From positions 23,354 through 87,353 of the IMG/VR virus record IMGVR_UViG_3300049460_000371: a stretch of 64,000 nt of DNA; one strand, written 5' to 3'. This stretch comes from a virus. Each line of letters starts with the position of its first letter. The stretch's first letter is position 1. Below are positions 23,028 to 30,601 of this stretch, piece after piece. The translations under genes and the position numbers were made by a program. Below the pieces are notes generated by a model, which saw only the letters and a program-made list of their open reading frames with translations, had not been told where the DNA came from and ran no database searches.

Positions 23028-23960
23028 TCATACTGGAATCAAACAACGATCATATTGTGTCTGCCCAACATTAAGTACATGATGTGACACCGCGGTACCT
23101 GTAGTAGACTGATGATAATTTGAATCAACCAATACCGATGCCTTATCCATGTCATTCCACACAGTATTGCCGTACACCATTTTGATACCCAAAATACGAC
23201 CACGCAATTTGGCTATCGACGAGCCCAAAGCGGATGACAACATTTCCACCGCGGTCATAGTCAATGCCCCATTTTGAACAGAACCAGCAGCCAACGTACT
23301 TATTGGGTAACCACTTCCTGGCATTCCCAATGCGGTAACTACATTGTTATATGGAGTCGTAGAACTACCAGTCGTGAGGCCATTTGCTACACCACGTAAT
23401 GATCCAAAAAAACCAAACCCACCAGAATTGGGATAGATTATTTGATGTGTACCAATAAAGATATTGGTCGATATCGTATCGTCTTCGCCAAAGTCTTTAG
23501 CAATTTCAAATGATCCAAACAAGAAACCATATACTAACAAGTTTGAACGTAATCTAGTTGCAAGCCAGCGTTGATTGACAAACATTACAATGGCGGCACC
23601 ATCGGCTATTGTAATTGCTTGATTGCCGAATACCGAGCCAGAACCAGAACCAGTACTGTAGTAGGTGCCGTCGTTGGTACCAACGTGAGTAGTTGCATTC
23701 CACGATTCCCAAATCTTGAATAACATTGCGGTAGTGCTAAATGCGATTTGAACATACTTGTATGTTGATGCACTACCTTGTTGAAGAGTACGATATACTC
23801 GCCCGACCGTCAAACCGCCAGGGGCGGCGGCATCATACTGTGTCCAGCCCTTCGATACGATGTACGCATCGATTGCTGTCATGATTGATGCAGGTGTATC
23901 TGTCGCCGCCATTACAAACATGGACGAGTTTGGTCCTAAAATTGTTTCTACCATTGCCAT
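23028..23960 (-). CDS. Tail-fibre-type structural protein, 310 aa, paralogue of 24619
   Basis: The protein has the same length and plan as that at 24619: a start of type MAxxETILGPNSS, VGRVYRxLQ, KIWESWN with HVGTNDGTYY, a region around NIFI/NIFM, and an ending VSHH. It is poor in charged residues and rich in Ser, Thr and Gly, as are exposed virion proteins. The two copies differ most in the middle, which suggests a duplicated receptor-binding or fibre-tip module. Confidence 0.8.
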   Translation of the reverse strand: MAMVETILGPNSSMFVMAATDTPASIMTAIDAYIVSKGWTQYDAAAPGGLTVGRVYRTLQQGSASTYKYVQIAFSTTAMLFKIWESWNATTHVGTNDGTYYSTGSGSGSVFGNQAITIADGAAIVMFVNQRWLATRLRSNLLVYGFLFGSFEIAKDFGEDDTISTNIFIGTHQIIYPNSGGFGFFGSLRGVANGLTTGSSTTPYNNVVTALGMPGSGYPISTLAAGSVQNGALTMTAVEMLSSALGSSIAKLRGRILGIKMVYGNTVWNDMDKASVLVDSNYHQSTTGTAVSHHVLNVGQTQYDRCLIPV

Positions 23961-23972
23961 AATATTCCCTCG

Positions 23973-24554
23973 TTATTGGTATTCAAATCTGACCATCAAA
24001 TCTGAGCCGTTACCACTCAAGATGTCGATAGTCAAATACTCATTCGACGCCATACTAACTGAGAGCGGAATGATAGTTGATGTGTTTGATGTTGCAGCAA
24101 TAGTCGGCTTTGCTCCGGCACCAAAAATACTTACACCACTTTTCTTCACGTCGATTACTAATTGCGAAGACGGAGCGGTGGTGATAGCCATAAACACTGA
24201 CTGAAGTGTTACTGACTTACCAGGGTACCATCTGATGGTACCGATCGACGATGATATCAGCCCAGGGAAGAACGAAGTAGTGAGCTGCGGGCTGTTTACT
24301 TTGGTAACCCACTCAAGTTTTGTTGCATCTGAACTAACCTGCAATATACTCCCTGGCGTTGAGCCACCAGTAGTTGGCCACTGTTTACCATGGAATGCAA
24401 TTTTGTCAGTCGCTAATTGCAATGGTGATGCGGTGGCATCACCGCCCTCAACTGTTCTAAGCGTTGAGTCCAACCCAAAACCTCGTCCCTGGCTGTTAAT
24501 TTTCAACAGCTCCTTGAACGAATCTTTAGGGCTTCGATTCTGTAATGTTGTCAT
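23973..24554 (-). CDS. Tail fibre protein, 193 aa
   Basis: The N-terminus (NRSPKDSFKELLKI, LDSTLRTVEGGDATASPLQL) follows the same plan as the protein at 39357 (GRTPQDTFGGLLRV, STLQPIEDGFGQVSPLKL), the attachment domain of a phage fibre family. The C-terminal half is different and likely forms the receptor-binding beta domain. It is placed between the two paralogous 310-residue proteins. Confidence 0.8.
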   Translation of the reverse strand: MTTLQNRSPKDSFKELLKINSQGRGFGLDSTLRTVEGGDATASPLQLATDKIAFHGKQWPTTGGSTPGSILQVSSDATKLEWVTKVNSPQLTTSFFPGLISSSIGTIRWYPGKSVTLQSVFMAITTAPSSQLVIDVKKSGVSIFGAGAKPTIAATSNTSTIIPLSVSMASNEYLTIDILSGNGSDLMVRFEYQ

Positions 24555-24572
24555 AATTAATCCTCAAACGTA

Positions 24573-24580
24573 TATTTATC
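24573..24580 (-). promoter_or_regulatory. Late-type promoter box GATAAATA
   Basis: GATAAATA on the minus strand about 20 bases before the fibre gene start at 24554. Confidence 0.45.
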
Positions 24581-24618
24581 AGTAAAATCATTGGAACAAA
24601 CAAGTCTGTAAATGAACA

Positions 24619-25551
24619 TCAGACTGGTATCAAAAAACGAGCATATGTTTGACCAGATGGATTAATGATGTGATGGCTTACTGATGTACCACTCGGGCTT
24701 TCGTGATAATTGGCATCAACTAATACCTGCGCGGTGTCCATATCGTTCCATGATGCTGAGGTAAGAGCTATTTTGGCGCCAAACACTCGACCACGTAGTA
24801 ATTTAACACCAGACGATGAAATGTTAACTGCCAGTTCGACCGCAGTTATGGTTGCCGCAATACTGGTGCCATACGCTGAGATTATTGAGCCAAGGGATAA
24901 ACTTTGAAGTGGTAAACCAGTTGGAAGCACAATACTGTTATATGTACTTGCTACTACTCCTGTCGTATTGGAATTACTAACACCGCGTAACGATCCGTAG
25001 AATCCGGCCGACGTATTAATTGGATATGCCGACGGTGTGCTAGTCATAAAGATATTGGATAGGGTAGAATCCGCCTCGCCGTAGTCCTTCGATATTTCAA
25101 ACGCCCCGTTAATGACACTGTAAACGAGAGTGTTAGACACCGCTCTAAATGCTAACCATTTTGGATTCACAAACATCACCACACCATAGCCTGCTGTGCC
25201 AGTAACGGTCGGTGCCGTTCCACCAAGGGAAACCGAACCACCAGGGTTATAATACGTACCATCATTGGTGCCCACATGAGTGGACGAATTCCATGATTCC
25301 CAAATCTTCAATTGAATGGTGGCTGCCGATACTGCTATGCCCACATATTTGTACGTTACCGCACTACCATCTTGCAGGGCGCGATAAACACGACCTACCG
25401 TTTGACCTTGTGGAGCGGCAGCATCATAAAGTGTCCAGCCCTTTGATGTAATGTACGTGTCCAGAGCAGTCATAACTGTTGCTGGAGTCTCACCTGTCCC
25501 ATAGGTAAACAGAGATGAGTTAGGCCCCAAGATTGTTTCTGATATTGCCAT
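24619..25551 (-). CDS. Tail-fibre-type structural protein, 310 aa, paralogue of 23028
   Basis: First gene of the minus-strand block. It shares the opening ETILGPNSS, YDAAAPQGQTVGRVYRALQ and KIWESWNSSTHVGTNDG segments with its paralogue. Low charge, Ser/Thr/Gly-rich. An ACTAAATA box lies 30 bases upstream. Confidence 0.8.
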   Translation of the reverse strand: MAISETILGPNSSLFTYGTGETPATVMTALDTYITSKGWTLYDAAAPQGQTVGRVYRALQDGSAVTYKYVGIAVSAATIQLKIWESWNSSTHVGTNDGTYYNPGGSVSLGGTAPTVTGTAGYGVVMFVNPKWLAFRAVSNTLVYSVINGAFEISKDYGEADSTLSNIFMTSTPSAYPINTSAGFYGSLRGVSNSNTTGVVASTYNSIVLPTGLPLQSLSLGSIISAYGTSIAATITAVELAVNISSSGVKLLRGRVFGAKIALTSASWNDMDTAQVLVDANYHESPSGTSVSHHIINPSGQTYARFLIPV

Positions 25552-25580
25552 ATAAGCTCCTGTTATGTATTAAGGTGCCT

Positions 25581-25588
25581 TATTTAGT
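25581..25588 (-). promoter_or_regulatory. Late-type promoter box ACTAAATA
   Basis: On the minus strand, 30 bases before the start of 25551. Confidence 0.4.
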
Positions 25589-25603
25589 ACCCACGAGCAA
25601 CAG

Positions 25604-25632
25604 TTGACTTTATTCATTTGGTGCAATATCAT
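25604..25632 (+). promoter_or_regulatory. Promoter TTGACT-17-TATCAT
   Basis: -35 25604-25609, -10 25627-25632, with TTCATTTG in the spacer. Confidence 0.7.
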
Positions 25633-25659
25633 ACTTGAAATTAGCCAAGTGAGGACACA

Positions 25660-26181
25660 ATGAAAGACTTCCGGGATCAACTGAATGCTGCGCGTGAAGC
25701 TCTGAATATCGCCGAGGTGCCACGAGATCCATACAAGGTGGATCGGGTGGTGAGTCTAGCCCATCGCGTTCGCATGGTGACCAATCCCCTACCAGTACCA
25801 ACCGTATGTCCGCACTGCCAGGGGACGGTTGGCCTCTACAACAACCGCAAGGTCTACAACGGCCGCGAGTTCGGTAAATGGCCCTACGTTTACCTTTGCG
25901 AGAACGTCGCCTGCGGGGCTCACGTGGGTTTGCACCCAGAGACTGACATCCCGCTTGGAACGCTTGCCACTGACGCTATACGACAGGCCCGGCAGATTGC
26001 CAAGAGTTCCTTCAACGACCTCCATGAAGACGGCGGCCCCATGGCTTCCCGCACTGCGGCATATGAATGGTTGGCAGCGAAAATGGGGATCGAGGTTGGA
26101 ACATGCCATATAGGCTGGTTCAATGAACAGCAGTGTGATCGTGTGGTTGAACTATGTGATGAATATTTCATGAACCTGTAA
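25660..26181 (+). CDS. DUF3268-type zinc-finger protein, 173 aa
   Basis: ATG 25660 after GTGAGGACACA. The core CPHCQG (about 46-51), LYNNRKVYNGREFG, YLCENVACGAHVGLH and IPLGTLATDAIRQAR is the pattern of the DUF3268 zinc-finger family often found in phages and prophages, with two Cys pairs. Function unknown. It ends just before the G/T-rich non-coding stretch. Confidence 0.8.
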   Translation: MKDFRDQLNAAREALNIAEVPRDPYKVDRVVSLAHRVRMVTNPLPVPTVCPHCQGTVGLYNNRKVYNGREFGKWPYVYLCENVACGAHVGLHPETDIPLGTLATDAIRQARQIAKSSFNDLHEDGGPMASRTAAYEWLAAKMGIEVGTCHIGWFNEQQCDRVVELCDEYFMNL

Positions 26182-26210
26182 TATTCTGGCAACAATCGTT
26201 GCTCTTATAC

Positions 26211-26252
26211 AAAAATGACGTATTCCGGTTTCGGCTGGTTTACGTCATTTTT
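26211..26252. terminator. Terminator-like hairpin with 12-bp arms
   Basis: AAAAATGACGTA and TACGTCATTTTT are perfect inverted repeats with an 18-nt loop; functional in either direction. Confidence 0.75.
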
Positions 26253-26853
26253 ATGACGAGAATCAAAATACCTACCTGGAGTTTACGACATCAGGTGTGT
26301 CATTTCTGACATACTTCGTCAAGAATCATAGAAACATGATCTTCTTCTTTCTTCATGGAAAGTTATAGATCATTAGGTTATTATCGTGAGTAGTGGTTTA
26401 GTAGTTGGTAGTATACCTGAGTGGAAGTTGATGTAGTGTGGAATGCTGTGGGTGTTTAGTTGTTGAGGTGGAATGATGTGTATGTTGCGTGGTACAAATC
26501 TTTTATAATGTGTGTATTGCTTATTGAGTTATGTTAGTCACCCAACCTTCGTGATGAAGCAAGTGTTGTACTTTAGCGCGGATGTGTTTTCATAGTTAAA
26601 TGGCTGCGTGTTGTTGGTTCTGTGGGTGAATTTTAAAAAAGTTTGTGATCTAAGTGGTGTGTTGCTGTATGTCAAGTGATTTCTTGGATTATCTATGGTA
26701 ATAAGAGGATTTTGCTTGTATGAATGTTAACTCACTTAATTGGTTGCAAATAATTTGCTTAAGAATCAGTGACTTACGTGGGGGATGAGTCTAGCGAGGG
26801 TTGTGAACTTGTAGTACATTACAGCTCTGCGATCAATAGAGTGAGAAACCGTT
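26253..26853. other. G/T-rich non-coding stretch, possible replication origin
   Basis: About 600 bases with no supported gene. The + strand is markedly rich in G and T with repeated GTGGAATG-type words (around 26438 and 26470). Genes to its left tend to be C/A-rich on the + strand and those to its right G/T-rich, a local skew change. A 22-codon frame at about 26719 lacks a good ribosome site. This may be an origin, an untranslated leader for 26854, or a degraded gene. Confidence 0.4.
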
Positions 26854-27408
26854 ATGTTTTTTAGTCATTGTTTACAGCTTTTGGGTTCCGGGGGTAGTAG
26901 TGTTCGACCGGATCAGATAACGGACGTAACCAGTGTGATGTTTCGTTTAAATTCTGGAGTTCGGATAAAGAAGCTGGATAGTATCAAGACTTCGTTGTTG
27001 ATGATTGAGGCTGTTCATTTATCTTGGTCGAACTGTGACTATGGTGAATGTGATGCTGAGTCCATGTTGATGTTCGACAATTTTGTTTCATATACGTACA
27101 GGAAGTTTTCACCGCCTATAGCTATGGCGTTGATCAAGTATGCGATTCGTGACCGTAGTTTGTCTATGCGGAATGCCAGTCGTAGTAGTAATTGGGACTT
27201 GATCCAGAATTCATTTAGTGGCCCGTTGTTGAGTCGTAATCCCAGTGTTGCCGATCTTCGTACCAGCAAGCAGTTTGAGCGGTGTTATCGTCGTTTGCGT
27301 GCCTGCATTGCGATCAGTAATTGTCTGCATGAGTATATTCGTACTGAACTTGACCGTTATCGTGAGAAGTCGATCTTAGCGTTGCCTCGCCACCTGATTG
27401 AAGAATAG
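26854..27408 (+). CDS. Hypothetical basic protein, 184 aa
   Basis: ATG 26854 with only a weak GAGTGAG before it. Helical, Ser- and Arg-rich, with T-ending codons unlike the genes before 26.2 kb. No family recognised. Confidence 0.65.
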   Translation: MFFSHCLQLLGSGGSSVRPDQITDVTSVMFRLNSGVRIKKLDSIKTSLLMIEAVHLSWSNCDYGECDAESMLMFDNFVSYTYRKFSPPIAMALIKYAIRDRSLSMRNASRSSNWDLIQNSFSGPLLSRNPSVADLRTSKQFERCYRRLRACIAISNCLHEYIRTELDRYREKSILALPRHLIEE

Positions 27409-27409
27409 G

Positions 27410-27438
27410 TTGATTCATTTGCATCCTTGTAGTACCAT
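27410..27438 (+). promoter_or_regulatory. Promoter TTGATT-17-TACCAT
   Basis: -35 27410-27415 overlaps the stop region of 26854; -10 27433-27438. Confidence 0.65.
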
Positions 27439-27465
27439 ATGGTTTTACATGAATATGGTGCTACT

Positions 27466-27855
27466 ATGTTGGGTTACACATGTTTGATATTGAATTATGA
27501 GGATCGCCAGCGCTTGATGGCGCGCTTTCCTCCAGAGTATCAGCATCATGTCGCCCATCACATCACCATCGCGTATGGCGTCGACGGCAGCACTATGCCT
27601 GACATGTGGGAAGGTTTCATTGTTGGTGATGCGTATGACAAGGGTGTTCAAGCACTTGTTGTTGAGATTAACGGCAATACTGTTCGCCCAGATGGTGCGC
27701 ATTATCATATCACCTGGAGTTTGGATGAAGGTCGTTTCCCTGACCAGTCAATTGCGTTGTTGAACCGTGGTTGGTTCCCATTGGCTGATGGTGAACGCAT
27801 TCCTGTTTCATTCACACCGGCATTTGTGCTCAGCAAGTCGAGTCGTACCAAATGA
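27466..27855 (+). CDS. 2H phosphoesterase superfamily protein, 129 aa
   Basis: Two His-x-Thr boxes mark the family: HHITIAYG and YHITWSL, about 60 residues apart. 2H enzymes open cyclic phosphates or hydrolyse 2'-5' and 3'-5' linkages in RNA ends and cyclic nucleotides; the phage enzyme Acb1, which destroys CBASS signals, is a member. Short size and lack of other domains fit such a role or RNA repair. The start at ATG 27466 is chosen because ATG 27439 lies at the predicted transcription start; the longer form would add nine residues. Overlaps 27852. Confidence 0.8.
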   Translation: MLGYTCLILNYEDRQRLMARFPPEYQHHVAHHITIAYGVDGSTMPDMWEGFIVGDAYDKGVQALVVEINGNTVRPDGAHYHITWSLDEGRFPDQSIALLNRGWFPLADGERIPVSFTPAFVLSKSSRTK

Positions 27856-28412
27856 CCTGGCTGTCTCCTATTCCTTTTCTGTTAGTTCCCACTCACTACA
27901 GTGAATCGTTCCATGTTATTCCCTCGGGAGCGACTGGTTTACCCATGCGCCCGCATCCTGGTTCGTTTGGGATGGTTCGTCGAAACCATGTTCATGAGGG
28001 CGTGGATCTTTACTGTCCAGAGGGCACTCCTGTCATGGCAGTTGAGGGCGGAGTGGTGGTTGCCATTTTGCCGTTCACTGGTCAGAATGCGTTTGCGGTC
28101 AACCCCAAGACGGGCGAATCTGAGCCATTGAAATGGTGGCTGGATACTGACGTCGTGTTGGTTGAGGGTGCGAGTGGGGTCGTGGCATACGGCGAGATCA
28201 CACCAGGCTGTCATGTGGGCGACATCCTTCATGCGGGTGATGTCTTGGGTGCGGTCCAGCGCGTATTGGCCAAGGACAAGGGGCGGCCGATGTCCATGTT
28301 GCATATTGAGCTTCATGTTTCTGGGACGCGGGTGCCCACTTGTTGGTATCAGGAGAATGGGAAGCCAGAATCGTTATTGGATCCCACTCCATTTTTGCTG
28401 GCTATCAAATAA
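27852..28412 (+). CDS. M23-like peptidase fold protein, probably catalytically altered, 186 aa
   Basis: The LytM/M23 layout is clear: NHVHEGVDLYCPEGTPV with His48 and Asp52, a Gly-rich barrel (GGVVVAI), and LHIELHV with His151. These three are the expected zinc ligands. The two catalytic His positions of LytM-type enzymes, in the YAHL strand and in HxH, appear replaced (AYGEI and SML-H). It may bind peptidoglycan or zinc without cutting, or use His155. No signal peptide is seen. Coupled to the 2H gene by an ATGA overlap. Confidence 0.75.
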   Translation: MTWLSPIPFLLVPTHYSESFHVIPSGATGLPMRPHPGSFGMVRRNHVHEGVDLYCPEGTPVMAVEGGVVVAILPFTGQNAFAVNPKTGESEPLKWWLDTDVVLVEGASGVVAYGEITPGCHVGDILHAGDVLGAVQRVLAKDKGRPMSMLHIELHVSGTRVPTCWYQENGKPESLLDPTPFLLAIK

Positions 28413-28435
28413 ATGGGGGCCTCGGGCGCCATTTA
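28411..28435. terminator. Imperfect hairpin between convergent genes
   Basis: AAATGG...CCATTT arms with GC-rich centre between the M23-like gene and the minus gene at 28436. Confidence 0.45.
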
Positions 28436-28873
28436 CTAGATATCAGTTTTCTTACTTGGCTGTTCAGTCAACTCTTTCGCGCACACCATATTGAAGATAT
28501 CACCCAGGAGTGTTTTTGGGTATACTACTTCTTTCTTACCAGGTTCAGTTGCGCCTTTTGCCAATACGTCTTTGGTATCAGCATCGATGAAGTCGGTAGT
28601 GGGGCCAGGTTGCGAGATCACTATCACATCGTACTTGGATCGATAGATACCAAATTGAACGGCTTGGACGAAGCCATAATGGCGTTTGGTCTTTTCGTTG
28701 TAGAGGTTGCTGAACTTCACATAGTTGACGCCCGTGCAGGTCATGTTATCGGCCATGACTGCCACTTCCGCGATCGTGCTATCTGAGTTTGGTTTACTGC
28801 TGATTTTGTTCCATGTTGTCTCCGCGTGCGCGGTGCTGGCCAGGATTGCCAGTGCGAATAAAAACTTCTTCAT
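28436..28873 (-). CDS. Secreted periplasmic protein, 145 aa
   Basis: The start at 28873 gives a textbook signal peptide (MKKFLFALAILASTAHA, cut before ET). The mature part has two Cys and mixed strands. It stands alone on the minus strand. A longer frame upstream would bury the signal sequence, so it is not used. Confidence 0.8.
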   Translation of the reverse strand: MKKFLFALAILASTAHAETTWNKISSKPNSDSTIAEVAVMADNMTCTGVNYVKFSNLYNEKTKRHYGFVQAVQFGIYRSKYDVIVISQPGPTTDFIDADTKDVLAKGATEPGKKEVVYPKTLLGDIFNMVCAKELTEQPSKKTDI

Positions 28874-28952
28874 TGAAACTCCATATTGATTTACTAATAT
28901 GGTAAATGGTATCTGGTGTTCGTCATAATTATTCCTGCTTATCAACTTTCAC

Positions 28953-28981
28953 TTGAAGAATCAAGTCCTTGGTATTACCAT
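28953..28981 (+). promoter_or_regulatory. Promoter TTGAAG-17-TACCAT
   Basis: -35 28953-28958 and -10 28976-28981, before 29008. Confidence 0.55.
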
Positions 28982-29007
28982 ATGGCTTCCGTGACTGTGA
29001 GACTACT

Positions 29008-29364
29008 ATGAAAAATCCGCGTTGGGTCAACAACTACCGTTTGCAATATTGGCTCTATGCTGTGTTGAACCATGAGTTTGGCACTGAGGTTAAGATGGAG
29101 CGTGATTCCCTGCACTCCAGGTATTCGGTCAATCGTCATGGTTTCAATGTGAGGACTAACCGTACTCCGCTCGCTACTGCGCGCCGTCTGTTCATTGCTC
29201 GTTTGGAGCGTGCTGGTTACAAGATCAGTTCTGAGTCCACTCGTAGTATGTTGGTCATGCAGAAAAGTGTTACTCGTTTGACCAAGCACGAGGATCAGTA
29301 TATTGCCATCCGTGACATTCAGGATGGTAAGTTTTATGTGAATGGTAGTTCTTCACTCAGGTAG
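29008..29364 (+). CDS. Hypothetical basic protein, 118 aa
   Basis: ATG 29008. Rich in Arg, with strand-helix alternation. No family recognised. Confidence 0.7.
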   Translation: MKNPRWVNNYRLQYWLYAVLNHEFGTEVKMERDSLHSRYSVNRHGFNVRTNRTPLATARRLFIARLERAGYKISSESTRSMLVMQKSVTRLTKHEDQYIAIRDIQDGKFYVNGSSSLR

Positions 29365-29394
29365 TTTTCAACTCTCGCCAATAATAAAAATAAC

Positions 29395-29799
29395 ATGACC
29401 CCTACACAAAAAATCAAAAAGCATCTTCTGACTCGTCTGGAAAACTGGCGTCCTATTCGTTTGCCTGCCCTTAACACAGGTGAAGAGGTTGACAACGCCT
29501 ACGAGATGTATCTGGATCTCGAGAGCGACACCTTGCAGGATCTGCGCTATGAAGTCCGCGAAGGCCAGGTCAATACCGATATTCAACCTTTCATTTGCAA
29601 TACTCGTTTGCTGCGCGATTACGACGCCTCTTCAGTTGCAATGCAGATGGACGATGGTTCGTGGGTTGGCTGGACGTATTGGTCAGGCGGTGGTCGTCAT
29701 GGTGAGTCGCATGCAATCCAGTGGATGGAAGATGCCATTGAACTGACCTGTACAGAAAAGCAGGTTATGGTTACTGAGCGCACGTTCACCAAAGTATAA
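29395..29799 (+). CDS. Hypothetical acidic protein, 134 aa
   Basis: ATG 29395; weak ribosome site. Contains an aromatic stretch WVGWTYWSGGG (about residues 89-99) and an acidic helix. No family recognised. Confidence 0.7.
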   Translation: MTPTQKIKKHLLTRLENWRPIRLPALNTGEEVDNAYEMYLDLESDTLQDLRYEVREGQVNTDIQPFICNTRLLRDYDASSVAMQMDDGSWVGWTYWSGGGRHGESHAIQWMEDAIELTCTEKQVMVTERTFTKV

Positions 29800-29800
29800 C

Positions 29801-30568
29801 GTGCATCCGCTTCAACGTTATATTCAGATATCGTGCAGGTATTATACCTACTATGCGAGTGGTCTGTCATCGATCAGTTGTATGTTCGAGTATATGTATA
29901 CCGACCGAATCTATCATGACATAATCAATCTGAATAGTCATGGGCGTTCGGTCATGCAAAAGCGTCGATCCATCTTCAATCAATACATATCAGATCCATC
30001 ATATCAACTATGGCCTGACGAGTTAACTGTTGAGATGGTAAATAGCCTGATTACTCCTGAGCTATATGCACAAGCTGAACGTCGTGCTCGTCGCAATGTG
30101 ATGTTTTCTACCCGCGATCATGCTGGTAACTTCTTGAAGAATCCACCGAACAGTATCATGTTTGAAGATCCGGTGGTGTTCCGTAGTATCTTGCAGCCAC
30201 ATATTGATCAGTTGGGTCCGTGCATTGTTTCACAGTTTAATAATATTGCCAATATTCCAGAGTTCAAACTTGATTACGAGTCATTTGCCGCAGAGTTAAG
30301 CGCACATCATGCGGCACATCATAAGCATTATATATTTGTTAATGGCCTCGATAGTATTAATCAACTTGATGCCTCCTTACCATCAGGAAATCTGATTGCC
30401 AATGGCTTGACTGATCCCCAGATAATAGCAAGTTGTCGTGATGCCTGTCGTGCATTATTCGAGCACATTCAACTTCGAGAGTTGCCACTATCAAGTTTGC
30501 GAGACCGTTTAACTACAGATATGGATTATTTGAATCATTTGCTTGAGCGTAATGAACAAATTTGCTAA
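29801..30568 (+). CDS. Hypothetical protein, 255 aa
   Basis: The frame opens with GTG 29801, two bases after the previous stop; ATG 29882 would give 228 residues. Tyr/Cys-rich start, then a helical protein with a His cluster (HHAAHHKH, about 168-175). T-ending codons as in the other genes from 26.8 kb. No family recognised. Confidence 0.6.
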   Translation: MHPLQRYIQISCRYYTYYASGLSSISCMFEYMYTDRIYHDIINLNSHGRSVMQKRRSIFNQYISDPSYQLWPDELTVEMVNSLITPELYAQAERRARRNVMFSTRDHAGNFLKNPPNSIMFEDPVVFRSILQPHIDQLGPCIVSQFNNIANIPEFKLDYESFAAELSAHHAAHHKHYIFVNGLDSINQLDASLPSGNLIANGLTDPQIIASCRDACRALFEHIQLRELPLSSLRDRLTTDMDYLNHLLERNEQIC

Positions 30569-30601
30569 AATATAGCCACAATTTGTCCCAAGGAGAATCG
30601 G

